From the NCBI RefSeq assembly GCF_019649055.1, contig NW_026570697.1:1-17965 (forward strand): a stretch of DNA of 17,965 nucleotides, read 5' to 3'. Every line of letters starts with the position of its first letter. The stretch's first letter is position 1. Source of the stretch: Paramacrobiotus metropolitanus (taxonomy: Eukaryota; Tardigrada; Eutardigrada; Parachela; Macrobiotidae). The translations under genes were made by a program, and so were the position numbers. The notes below the pieces were generated by a model, which was not told the origin of the DNA, ran no database searches, and saw only the letters and a list, made by a program, of their open reading frames with translations. This document shows, in pieces, positions 7,411 to 15,623 of the stretch.

Positions 7411-8990
7411 TCAGTATCCCACACATAAGTTACGTGTGGATGGACACTGAATTCAGCGCGGATGGACGAAGAGATTTCGCCTGTTGTAGAGAGTACCGGA
7501 CAGTCGTCACACGTTGTCTCAAGAGTTACGTTTTCCAGAAGGCAGGTAACGACGTCAGCACGGCGGAACTGGTTCCACCGGCGGTCGACTACGGGTATTG
7601 CGTCGTACACCCACGAACGTCCGCTTTTAGTCATTTCATTTCCATTACAGACCTTCGTTCTTGCCATCTCACGGCACTGGTCAGCGGTGACCGGAAGTGC
7701 AATTTCGAAATTCTGGCTATTATAGCCTCCGAAAAAGAACCCTTCTTGAATCGTACTTTTCATAATCATACGACATGCGGAGCCTGTGAAAAGTCGGGTA
7801 ATGTTCTTATAGTCGAGAATGTGGTACTTCACATCGTGAGTTTCCCGGATTGGGCTATCAAGCTGATCGCACCTAATTCTGGCTGAAAGGTCAGCAATTC
7901 CTACATATTTACTGCGCGAACAGTCGCACAAAGTCGTATTTAATGCGGAAGTACCCGACAACGTACAAAGTAAAAGAAACAGCGATAGTGTCACAAAGCT
8001 GGGTAGACCAGCGCGCATGCGTTTTGCAGGAACTGGAGGCGGCGGTGCCTCGTTTTCTGGTCCTGAGTCGTCGCTCGTAAGACCTTCCCGATTTCCTGGT
8101 TTAGCCGGAGCGTATGCGAAGTTGTGAACCGTAGGTCCCTTTCTCGGTGGTTCTTCGTCCAAATTCACAGTTACGGTAGATTCCGCGTCGGAATCAGAAT
8201 ATGCTTCCAGAGGAGGTGGACTGTCAGAGTCCTTCCTCGCATTAGAAGCGTTTTCCGTCATCGGGAACAAATACGCGCAATGAGGACATATGTCGCTAAC
8301 AGCGCATTCTGCGTGATACTTGTGGCCGCGAATACACTCCATCATCGGCGGAGTGCATTCTACCAACACCACTTCCGTACCGCAAACGCACATTCGGTGG
8401 CGGTAGGCGGCTATGAGACATTGAGTACAAAGGAAGACGGGACGACCTTTCTGGTACAGGACGCGGGTATCTGTTGGTTTATTACACCTTCCGTTATTTT
8501 TCCGCGTTTCACAAAGACGAATGTTAAAAATGTCTGTCGTTCTGGATGAAATAACTACTGCGTCTTCTCGATCCCTGTTAAGGAGTATGAAGTCCTGACC
8601 GATCGCCCGGAGGGCATTGTTTGTAAAGCATTTACAGTCAAAACTGATATCCGTATCGTGGTACGCGACATGGCAGATGTGCTCCCTGGACGAAGTCGGA
8701 AAAATGCCAATAACAGGAGAACTGTGTATCGGCAAAAACGGCATTAATGCTTTGAAAGCTACGACTCTGGCTTCGTCATTGTGGGGGATCAATGTCAAAA
8801 ACTGATATATTAACGGATGGTTGTGAAAATTTCTGCGATAGGTTTTGTACGTGTCGGCAACTTCGCCGAGGTTTTGCCGCAAAAGCCAAGCCCAGAGCCG
8901 TTTTGTCAGTGGCGCAGAATCAGGATGCGTTGTTTTGGCATAGCGAAGCACTACACAGACCTGATTAGTGGGATCTGCGTAAGAATTTTC
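7347..8990 (-). CDS. env: RING-H2 domain joined to env-like signal segment and ectodomain
   Basis: From the acceptor at 8991 the frame is open to 7347; counted from GTG 8951 it has 534 codons. The first ATG is only at residue 70, so initiation here is unlikely. An N-terminal cytosolic part of about 235 residues holds a perfect RING-H2 spacing: C175-x2-C178-x27-C206-x3-H210-x2-H213-x2-C216-x5-C222-x2-C225 (nt 8429-8277), with extra Cys at 188, 190 and 199. An acidic, Pro-rich linker (about 230-310) follows. Then a basic hinge (AKRMRAG) leads to a hydrophobic signal-like segment (318-336, nt 8000-7944) ending TSA, a good signal-peptidase context. The remainder is a Cys-rich ectodomain with sequons NTT, NIT, NVT and NLT. 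It stops in the overlap with the anchored env part. RING-H2 fingers usually recruit ubiquitin-conjugating enzymes; that role is inferred. Confidence 0.65.
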   Translation of the reverse strand, partial: ENSYADPTNQVCVVLRYAKTTHPDSAPLTKRLWAWLLRQNLGEVADTYKTYRRNFHNHPLIYQFLTLIPHNDEARVVAFKALMPFLPIHSSPVIGIFPTSSREHICHVAYHDTDISFDCKCFTNNALRAIGQDFILLNRDREDAVVISSRTTDIFNIRLCETRKNNGRCNKPTDTRVLYQKGRPVFLCTQCLIAAYRHRMCVCGTEVVLVECTPPMMECIRGHKYHAECAVSDICPHCAYLFPMTENASNARKDSDSPPPLEAYSDSDAESTVTVNLDEEPPRKGPTVHNFAYAPAKPGNREGLTSDDSGPENEAPPPPVPAKRMRAGLPSFVTLSLFLLLCTLSGTSALNTTLCDCSRSKYVGIADLSARIRCDQLDSPIRETHDVKYHILDYKNITRLFTGSACRMIMKSTIQEGFFFGGYNSQNFEIALPVTADQCREMARTKVCNGNEMTKSGRSWVYDAIPVVDRRWNQFRRADVVTCLLENVTLETTCDDCPVLSTTGEISSSIRAEFSVHPHVTYVWDTDKNLTKCRINTVLNSEDSCSS

Positions 8991-9880
8991 CTCAACAAAA
9001 AAAACGAATGCGCAAAATCGTGAGCTATTCTGTTATTGAAATCCCGTTGCGCGTGCACATAAGAGACTTGACCGGGAGGATACCCAAGGTGTCGGTGGTA
9101 AATTCTGGTCGTACTACAATGATCACAATGGTTGGGTTCTCGTGTACGATGCCCTGCCTGACAAGTTTTAACGGTCAAGTCGTTGGGATGCTGGAAATAG
9201 CCGTCGGTAAACAACTCGTGGTTGGTGGCTTTATAAAAGCATTCCAGACAGAAGAAATCTGGGACAAGCTTATTATATAAATAAAGACCGTAACGTTGGG
9301 CCCGATTGCTGCACCTCACGATCGGGGCAATGAGCTCCGAGTAATTAATTGTCCGTGCGTCACATATGCCAGGATCAGTATTACACTGAAAGGTCAGCGA
9401 CGGCGTTGTCAAATCAAGTTGTGTCGTTACGCATCTGCATGCGAAAGGAGCGGGAAAACCGCGTGTTAATCCGTAATTTCCTACGGCTAGCTTAGCCAAG
9501 TACAGCGACGGAAAGAACGGTTTGAGCGGTATATCTGTGTCAATTTTGGAAAGGGCACTTATGCAACTTGTGAATTCCGCAAGACGAAGATCGTCAAGAA
9601 AAGTATTGTTTACGGTTGTTATACGCTCGATTTCATTGGAATCCAGAAATGGTTCAAGATAATTTTTTAACACCTCCAATCGGGCGAACGAAACCGTACG
9701 TGCACTGGGGACTTCCGAAATTACAGTTGTCAAAACTGTTTGACGATTGGCAAGAGGATGAAACTCATTAGCAACACTCACGTGACAGAAATGGTCAAGT
9801 ACGTACCGGTTGCCCAAAGTCGATGGGTTCAGGCCGGTGTACCTGTAAACTGGTGCCTGACGGCCGTTGGGATCAACGCT
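8951..9880 (-). CDS. Zinc-binding paralogue of the RING/env N-terminus (no Met; spliced)
   Basis: The frame is open from a splice acceptor at 9881 to a TAG at 8951: 288 codons from TTG 9817 plus 21 more to the acceptor. It contains no methionine, so translation must begin in another exon. Its C-terminal half matches the N-terminal domain of the next ORF in order: a C-x-C pair, an R-C plus LY segment, then F-x-C-x2-C, C-x3-H and a final C-x2-C. Ligand candidates are C190, C193, C219, H223, C231 and C234. The central H/C pair that completes the RING-H2 in the neighbour is missing (R and P at those places). It looks like a tandem duplicate with a degenerate finger. The tail overlaps the acceptor and T-run of the next ORF. 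It may be a stand-alone accessory protein, or be extended by a -1 shift into the next frame. Confidence 0.55.
   Translation of the reverse strand, partial: SVDPNGRQAPVYRYTGLNPSTLGNRYVLDHFCHVSVANEFHPLANRQTVLTTVISEVPSARTVSFARLEVLKNYLEPFLDSNEIERITTVNNTFLDDLRLAEFTSCISALSKIDTDIPLKPFFPSLYLAKLAVGNYGLTRGFPAPFACRCVTTQLDLTTPSLTFQCNTDPGICDARTINYSELIAPIVRCSNRAQRYGLYLYNKLVPDFFCLECFYKATNHELFTDGYFQHPNDLTVKTCQAGHRTREPNHCDHCSTTRIYHRHLGYPPGQVSYVHAQRDFNNRIAHDFAHSFFLLRKILTQIPLIRSV
8991..9004 (-). promoter_or_regulatory. Splice acceptor and/or slippery T-run for the RING/env ORF
   Basis: On the minus strand eight T's are followed by GTTGAG, with exon start at 8990 in phase 0 of the RING/env frame. The same run contains T TTT TTG in the zero-frame register of the upstream ORF. 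A -1 slip there would also lead into the RING/env frame, which is open at this point. The two readings cannot be separated from sequence alone. Confidence 0.45.
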
Positions 9881-9906
9881 CTACAACAAAAGAGAGAGAA
9901 AAAATT
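9881..9906 (-). promoter_or_regulatory. Splice acceptor for the 3' (accessory/env) region
   Basis: The minus strand shows a long polypyrimidine tract (AATTTTTTCTCTCTCT, then TTTGTTGTAG) ending in AG at 9881. The downstream sequence is open in the frame of the Met-less ORF in phase 0, and the AG is part of an in-frame TAG, so the frame begins precisely at the splice site. It lies 162 bases after the integrase stop, where env acceptors are found in env-bearing Gypsy elements and retroviruses. Confidence 0.65.
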
Positions 9907-10063
9907 AACTTAAGATAAAATAAATTCCAAAGCTATTATATGAAAGTAAGCTACTTGTTTCTTCCTTTTTTTTTATTTTTAGGTTTTATTTTCTTTTTTT
10001 TTATTTTAACCGATGATACATGAAACAACAAAATATAAATGCTTATTTTTCTCTCTTTTGTTT
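9885..10063. repeat. Inverted repeat across the pol-env junction
   Basis: ACAAAAGAGAGAGAAAAA (9886-9903) and its near-complement TTTTTCTCTCTTTTGTTT (10046-10063) lie about 140 bp apart and differ by one GA dinucleotide. The left arm is the env polypyrimidine tract. The right arm is the purine-rich end of the integrase frame. Pairing in the RNA could hide or expose the acceptor. Confidence 0.5.
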
Positions 10064-11561
10064 CAGGCGGTCCGAACGTCGAACCGTGTCTATTTCGTTA
10101 GTTCCGGTCATCGGAATGTCAGGCGGGGGTGTGGACATTGGATCATTTGTTGCTCGACAATTTTCGAGATCAACGTTGTCCAAGTCTCGTTTCCCCTTTT
10201 TAAGTGGTTCTGCCAGAACCGACTCAACATACGGTGTGTCCAAACCCTCGCTATAGTGGCGCAAGCGCTGCACATGGACAACCTGAGTCTTCGGTCGACC
10301 ACGAAGAGATTCAATTTTGTAATTAACTTCGGACACTTGTGAGGCAATCCTCCAAGGCCCGTGCCAACGAATTAGAAATTTGGGAGTAAGGTTATTTTCA
10401 GGAGAAACAATTTCTTTTGGCGGCCCTTTTAAAAGTACTAGATCGCCAGGTGCAAATGCGTGTTCACGCCGGGTAACATTAAAACGCGGAGCCGTCTTAT
10501 CTTGTGCGTGATTCGCCATGAGACCGGCAACCTCGCGCAAGTTACTAAGGTACGTCTGAATTTGACTTGGAAGCGTTTCATCAGGCTCTTCGAAATCAAG
10601 ATTTTCGCCAGGATTGATAACATTATCGATGGGATGCGTCGGGTTATACCCGTGTAACAATTCAAATGGTGAGACCTTGACCGTGTCATTCACCATTGTA
10701 TTCAAGGCAAAAGTTATTGGTATCACAAGGTCATCCCAATTTCTGTGTGTCGGAGACACGTAGTGCGCAATCGCTTTAACGAGAACACCATTTATCCTTT
10801 CGGTAAGGCCATCAGCCTTAGGATAATACGCCGTAGTCGTACGATGAGTAATGCGTGCTAGACGCAACAAGTGTTGCAAGAGACTTCCGGTGAAATGAGT
10901 CCCGAGATCCGTAAGGATCGACCTTGGGCACCCATGTCTGGAAATAACTTGCTCGTACAGAAAATGTGCCGCATTGGCGGCAGTTACCTCGGTTCACGTA
11001 GTCGCGCTTTTGATCCACTTTGTCCTGGCAGGAATGGCATGAAGAAATGTATTCCGCAACATCGTGCCATGTTCGGCCAGTAATATTTAAGGTACAGGGC
11101 TTGAAACACCTGGTAATCCCGCGATGACCGAGATCATCGTGATATGCCCTTAAGAGTGTGACTTTTAGGGAACTAGGCACCACAATGAGATACACCGGAT
11201 CGTTGCCACGAAATACGATTTTATACAAAATTTTCTCCTTTACGACGTAGTGCTGAATTCGCGTTCGAAATTTGGCGGTGTCGGTGGCACCGTTCAGGAT
11301 TCCCAAGATCTTTTTACAGAATTCGTCGGTTCCCTGTAGAGCAGGGATGTCGACCGGTGAATCTGGTACGACTAGGGAGCAAATCTGCGGTAACGATGGT
11401 GGTAAAGGTGATCGGGAGAGAAAGTCAGCTACGTTATTGGCACTTCCTTTTCGGTACAGGATCCTTATGTTGTATGGGCGCAAAGCCAGGATCCAGCGAG
11501 CGAGACGACCACTCGGGGTCGGTGTTTTAAACAAAGGAATTAAGGAGTTATGGTCCGTCAC
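10043..11561 (-). pseudogene. pol: Integrase, broken by an internal deletion and frame change
   Basis: The N-terminal zinc domain is intact: H141-x4-H146 (HDDLGH) and C175-x2-C178 (CHSC), nt 11141-11028, counted from 11561. The frame then leaves the integrase core. In the next frame the block with the second catalytic Asp (TDLGTHFTG, about 10915-10889) and the Glu block (ADGLTERING, about 10816-10787) are present, followed by a C-terminal GPY/F-type module (WHGPWRI) and a basic tail ending RLKQKREK at 10043. Between CHSC and the second-Asp block only about 20 codons remain, where about 90 are usual for Ty3/Gypsy integrases. The segment with the first catalytic Asp is therefore deleted, with the junction near 10978-10995. 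Strand transfer by this protein is not expected. Confidence 0.8.
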
Positions 11562-11823
11562 TACTGTGAACGGTTTCGGACCTCCGAGGTAAAAATGGAA
11601 TTTGTCAGTAACCGACCAGAAAATAGCGAGGAGCTCTTGCTCGGACGTATGATAGTTCTTCTCTGCATCGGTTAACGAACGACTTGCGTAGGCAACGACC
11701 TGAAGCCATCAGCTTCCGCTGTGTTAGAACGGCCCAGTCCATCCAGACTGGCGTCTGTTTCTAAGACGTGTTCTTTCTCATTGTCGAAATGAGTTAGAAT
11801 TGGTTTTGTTATTAAGGAATTTT
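11562..11823 (-). pseudogene. pol: RNase H domain, split by a frameshift
   Basis: The usual RNase H start block with catalytic Asp (TDASLDGLG, about 11757-11731) is readable in one frame. That frame runs into a stop near 11682, while the SEQELLAIFW block and the TDHNSL block (11561 region, another catalytic Asp) lie in a frame that opens only after a TGA near 11710. One or more single-base indels near 11700-11735 separate them. The following stretch (RWILALRPYN..., ADFLSR) is the normal tail of a Ty3/Gypsy RNase H and continues into the integrase. Confidence 0.75.
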
Positions 11824-12990
11824 TTATTTCTTCAAAAGCAAGCTGCGATGGACCAGACCAATGAAACGGTGTGTTTTTTGCTTGTTAACTCGAGCAGCGG
11901 AGCGGCAATGCGCGAAAAATTTTGATGAATCGTCGATAATGCAGCACCCAGGAATCCCTAACGTCCCGGATACATGCAGGTACCGGACGGCTACAACAGC
12001 CTGAACGTTGTCCGGATCTGGGGCAATGCCCTGAGAATTCACCATATGACCTAAGAATTTTAGTTCCTTTTGCCGAAGAAACATTTGCTTGGTTTGATTT
12101 TGAGTCCGGCTTCGAAGCCGTTGCAAAACGATTTGAAGATTTACCAAAAGATTTTGCCACGAATCGGCATAAATTTCGACATCATCAAGGTACAGGATTA
12201 AAATTTTTCCTTTGAGGTCACCCAGGACGCGATCCATCATACGACTGAAAGTCGCAGGAGCCGTCCGTAACCCAAAGGGCATTGCTTCAGATTGAAAAAC
12301 GCCGTCCGGCGTTCGGAAGCAAGTTAGATTTTTGGAAAAATCATCCATCTTGATTTGCCAGTAGCCACTGGCTAAATCAAGGCTGGTAAAATAACACGAA
12401 TTTTTCAGACTGTCCAAGCAGTCGTCAATTCTTGGTAACGGGTAGGGATCAAAAATAGTATCTTCGTTTATTAATTTGTAAGAGACGCAAAACCGCAGGG
12501 ATTCATCCCTCTTCCGTGCTAGTACCACATTAGCACATCGTTCAGAAATTTCACATGGGCTAATCACGTCCTTCCGCAACATATCCTGAATCTGTCGATT
12601 GATCTCGACCTTTTGCCATTCGGCAAAACGCCGAAGCAGTTCCACGACTGGATTCGCTTCCGGTTTCAAAACAATCTTATGTGTTAGCACATTACATGTG
12701 CCAAGGCCTTGGTCGTCCGTCGGGAAGACCTCCGTAAAATCCATTAGCATGCGTACTAGTTCTTTTTGCTGGTCCACCGAAATTTCACCGTAGTTTAAAT
12801 TTTCATTATTAATGTCTGAGACTTTTTCCGCAGTTGTGGTGGGACGAAAAAGGTCATCAATGTCATCTGTGATTTCCGAATTATTTTTCATAAAACGTTT
12901 GAGGTTTTCAGGCAGTACCTCGTCCAACGCAACTGCACTATCCTGATTCTCTCGGTCCGGAACCTCGAGGGTTCGTGTTCCTGTAACTGT
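11824..12990 (-). pseudogene. pol: Reverse transcriptase domain, catalytic core readable but indels present
   Basis: The frame follows directly, in the same register, after a single TAA (12993-12991) that separates it from the protease frame. Canonical RT blocks are visible: the LDLASGYWQI block with its first Asp, the MPFGLRTAPATF block, and the YLDDV catalytic motif (nt about 12200-12186), then FLGH. The order and spacing fit Ty3/Gypsy. After YLDD, a stretch of about 12 codons (about 12119-12080) is out of frame between two compensating indels. Near 11990 and 11915 the thumb/connection region changes frame twice more, with the YRRFIK block in a different frame. The frame ends at 11824. The polymerase active site is preserved, but the full RT-RNase H is not translatable as it stands. 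Confidence 0.85.
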
Positions 12991-14118
12991 TTAAATGGCA
13001 TCTCTGATCCCGAAATTCTCTGTAGCGGGTTCCTGATGCTTTGGGATTGGTTTCCCCTCGACTTCAATGTTAGTTAGTTCCTGATACCCTGCGACCTCAG
13101 TGGCAGGTTCCTGGGCCTCCGGACACAAAACCTCCGAGACCTCTAACTTGAATCCTTTCTGAATGCCAGTGACCTCGGTGACCGGTTCTTGGGTCTCCGG
13201 GATCGGAATCCCCGGGACCTCGACCGGACCTTTCAAACTTCGTTTGGTTTTGTTGCGCGTTAGCAACCCAAAATTAAAAAACTTTTCACGATCGGCTAAT
13301 GCCCTTATCATACTATTTTTGCTTACTTCCTGCCCACCTTGGGAGGAACTTGCTGCCAACAACTGTAACCCCTCGGGGCCTGCGGGATCTGTACCATCAA
13401 GTGTCCTCGCCGTTCCCGGAGACTGTTCCGCCAGCAGAACAGCCTCGGAAACTAAGTTCTTGGGTGCGGCCAAACCTGGGCTCGCCTTCTTTCTGAGCTC
13501 GCCCGGCAACACGGGTTTCTCAGACGGGTTCTCCATTATTATTTCTACGGCAACTCGTTTGCCTGTCTTCGGACCATCTCGTGGGTCGGATGGACCGTGT
13601 AAAAGGTAAATGGGATTATTAAAAACCGGTTTCCCATTCCCTTCATCCCGACTATTATCCGGGTTTGCAAGGCCCGGAAAACAGTAGTAGAGCAAGGGCA
13701 AGACAACAGAATCATTACGCAGTGTTTTGGAACGAAAATCAATTTGGATCCGTGTTTGGGTAAGGTAATCGATACCGATTAATACCTCAAATGGTGCTTG
13801 TGTTATAACAAATAACTCACATGGTTGGATTTGGCCCAAAACTTCTAGGAGAACATCGATTTTTTTATTTAACTTGCGTTGTGATGTTATTGTGGAAACG
13901 TATGGACCATCGGTATCAATTATTTTAAAACGATTAAGTTTTGCGAAACTTTCTGTAATTAACGAAATCCCCGAACCGGTATCGAGTATCGCCCGACACG
14001 AAATATTATTCACACGAGCCCGACAGATAATTGGACCTACTTCACTATTTTTGTGTGGGTTTATGATGAAATGGTCTGTGCGTGCGTCAGTACCACGCAC
14101 AGACCTATTTAGTTTAAA
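12991..14118 (-). CDS. pro: Aspartic protease with repeat-bearing linker (pro frame)
   Basis: This frame lies in the -1 register relative to gag and is entered at the slippery heptamer 14118-14112; the nearest possible start is at 14151. It contains the retropepsin signature AILDTGSGISLI (catalytic Asp57, nt about 13983) and, about 60 residues on, FEVLIGIDYL, the second conserved strand. Like retroviral proteases it would act as a dimer to cut Gag-Pol. The second half is a Pro/Glu-rich linker with three tandem units of 26 residues (nt 13224-12994, sharing QEPATEV). The frame ends in a lone TAA at 12993-12991, exactly at the last residue of the third unit, and the same frame stays open into RT. 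Confidence 0.85.
   Translation of the reverse strand, partial: FKLNRSVRGTDARTDHFIINPHKNSEVGPIICRARVNNISCRAILDTGSGISLITESFAKLNRFKIIDTDGPYVSTITSQRKLNKKIDVLLEVLGQIQPCELFVITQAPFEVLIGIDYLTQTRIQIDFRSKTLRNDSVVLPLLYYCFPGLANPDNSRDEGNGKPVFNNPIYLLHGPSDPRDGPKTGKRVAVEIIMENPSEKPVLPGELRKKASPGLAAPKNLVSEAVLLAEQSPGTARTLDGTDPAGPEGLQLLAASSSQGGQEVSKNSMIRALADREKFFNFGLLTRNKTKRSLKGPVEVPGIPIPETQEPVTEVTGIQKGFKLEVSEVLCPEAQEPATEVAGYQELTNIEVEGKPIPKHQEPATENFGIRDAI
12994..13224 (-). repeat. Three tandem 78-bp coding repeats in the protease-RT linker
   Basis: Three in-frame units of about 26 codons share the pattern xEV..P.PE.QEPATEV.G. The units start near 13224, 13146 and 13068. They lengthen the linker between protease and RT and resemble flexible Pro/Glu spacers. 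Confidence 0.8.
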
Positions 14119-15257
14119 GAAGCGGGGTCGTCCATCGGGAGCTGTTCCCATGAAACCGCCTGAAGGTTACTGTGATAGAAAACTCGTGTCGGATTTGCAA
14201 CTGTACCGGCTGCCGGAAAAACTGGCGGGAGCTGTGGTCGAGCGGGTTGCTGACTACCTGTAATCATAGGGACAGGTTGGGCTGGACCCACAGCAGGATA
14301 AGCATTATGTGGGGGTGGCGGTCCGTAAGTACCGCGAGCCACTGCGTTGGCGTAGGAACCACGGCCTCGACCGCGACCGGTCGATCCTCGGTAGTTTCGA
14401 CTTTGCGGGTTCTGCCAGCAAACGCCCTTGAGATGGCCTGCCTTCCCACAGTAATGACATTTACGAGACTCGCGCTGCCGGGTATCGTGGCGTTGACCAC
14501 CGGCTTCCAGCTGACTAAGCCTAGCGCGAATAGCTTCCATCTCAGCGGGATCAGGCACCGCAACATCGACTCGTACGGCTTTTGCCTGCGTATCGGTTGC
14601 GGGCGGAAAGTTTCCGTAGGACTGCGTCGACCGTTTCACCGTTTCGGTTTCAACTCGGGGCGCTCGACGTGAAGGTTCCGCTCCAGCTTCCAGGAAGGCT
14701 AAACGTTGCCTATATTTATAGGCGCGCGATATATTCTTCAGTCGCTCGAGAAAATCTGTAGTGTCTTCGATCTCGTCATAAACGGAAACGATTTCCGCTT
14801 TTAAGCCATCACGCAAACCTTGAAACAGGTGTAGTATTAAATCATCAGGGGAAGCGTTAGGATTACGCGTCGTCACGATACGCAAAATTCGCGTGACGTA
14901 CTCGAGAGGGTCATAAGTTGAAAGCATTTTCAAACTGGTGCCCTCGAGGTCGAAATCGATGGGATTTTTCCCGAAGGTCTCCTTAAGAGCCTTCTTCAAA
15001 TCATCCCAGCTGTTGTCATCGGGACAAATGACAAACCAATGAAGGGCGTCGCCCCTGAGACAAGCTCGAAGACAACTAAGTAACTGTCCTGACTTCCACC
15101 CGTAAAGGGTTCCCTGTGACTCATATTCAAGAATAAAATTGTCGACATCCTCAAGAAAAGTCCCTGTGAATTTCGGCAGGTCCCGAATATTAGGGGCACG
15201 GTGCTGAAACCCTTTTTCTGCTACCTGATTATCACCATCATCATCGCCTGGCGCCAT
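14109..15257 (-). CDS. gag: Gag polyprotein (capsid, zinc knuckle, RGG-type tail)
   Basis: The ATG at 15257 has a strong context (A at -3, G at +4) and opens a frame to TAA 14109. The frame is open further upstream to 15623 without another ATG. It has a capsid-like region typical of Ty3/Gypsy gag (LPKFTGTFLEDVDNFILEYE, then WDDLKKALKETFG and LFQGLRDGLKAEI) and a CCHC zinc knuckle C-x2-C-x4-H-x4-C (CHYCGKAGHLKGVC, about 14460-14419). An Arg/Gly stretch (GRGRGRGSY) and a Pro-rich tail follow. Gag builds the particle and binds genomic RNA. It ends at the slippery heptamer that gives Gag-Pro. No internal break is visible in this gene, unlike pol. Confidence 0.9.
   Translation of the reverse strand: MAPGDDDGDNQVAEKGFQHRAPNIRDLPKFTGTFLEDVDNFILEYESQGTLYGWKSGQLLSCLRACLRGDALHWFVICPDDNSWDDLKKALKETFGKNPIDFDLEGTSLKMLSTYDPLEYVTRILRIVTTRNPNASPDDLILHLFQGLRDGLKAEIVSVYDEIEDTTDFLERLKNISRAYKYRQRLAFLEAGAEPSRRAPRVETETVKRSTQSYGNFPPATDTQAKAVRVDVAVPDPAEMEAIRARLSQLEAGGQRHDTRQRESRKCHYCGKAGHLKGVCWQNPQSRNYRGSTGRGRGRGSYANAVARGTYGPPPPHNAYPAVGPAQPVPMITGSQQPARPQLPPVFPAAGTVANPTRVFYHSNLQAVSWEQLPMDDPASLN
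14112..14118 (-). promoter_or_regulatory. -1 ribosomal frameshift site between gag and pro
   Basis: The minus strand reads T TTA AAC in the gag zero frame, directly followed by the gag stop TAA (14111-14109). This is a canonical X XXY YYZ heptamer. A -1 slip leads exactly into the protease frame, which is open on both sides of the site. A downstream stimulatory structure was not modelled. Confidence 0.85.
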
Positions 15258-15623
15258 GATTTTTTCTGGCTTTCTGTTCGCTCTACGAGGTTTGCAGGTC
15301 TGTTTACGTAATACGGAAAGACGACCTTTCAATTCGGTCCAGCTTAAGTTCTGATTCACAGCAAACCGGAGAAGGTATCCTGTGGGTGAAGGCGATAGGG
15401 ATTCAATTCTCTGGTCAAAGGGTATGGCTGAATGAAGACTCAGATCAGGTGATTCATAGAAAGCTGTGTTATGTAGGTCTGCTTGATCAACCGTATGGGG
15501 GTCGGAGTCCGAAGACGACTCGACGACGTTCCCAGGAAGGATTGGCTCTGGCTTCTTGTTTCGATGCTTGAGCCAAAATTTATCAACCGTGGAATCGGAG
15601 CTATATTTCGGATCCAGGTTAAA
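15258..15623 (-). CDS. Possible N-terminal extension of gag, without ATG
   Basis: The gag frame is open for 122 codons upstream of its first ATG, back to a TGA at 15626-15624. The translation is Ser/Asp/Pro-rich with short acidic runs (for example VESSSDSDPHTVDQADLH) and looks protein-like, but it holds no Met. A longer Gag could start in another exon. Acceptor-like AGs in phase 0 exist (for example at 15351) but are weak, so this remains tentative. Plus-strand and other minus-strand frames are also open here, which weakens the case. Confidence 0.3.

Noticed and set aside
7434-7886. Plus-strand 150-codon frame opposite the env ectodomain
   Set aside because: It is a shadow of the real minus-strand env frame, with low-plausibility composition.
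8124-8549. Plus-strand 141-codon frame opposite the RING region
   Set aside because: It is a mirror of the Cys-rich minus-strand frame and has no motif of its own.
10041-10067. Plus-strand pyrimidine tract plus TTTCAG resembling a splice acceptor
   Set aside because: It is the complement of the purine-rich integrase tail. No plus-strand gene follows.
13163-13609. Plus-strand 148-codon frame opposite the protease linker
   Set aside because: It is a shadow produced by the GC-rich Pro/Glu repeat DNA.
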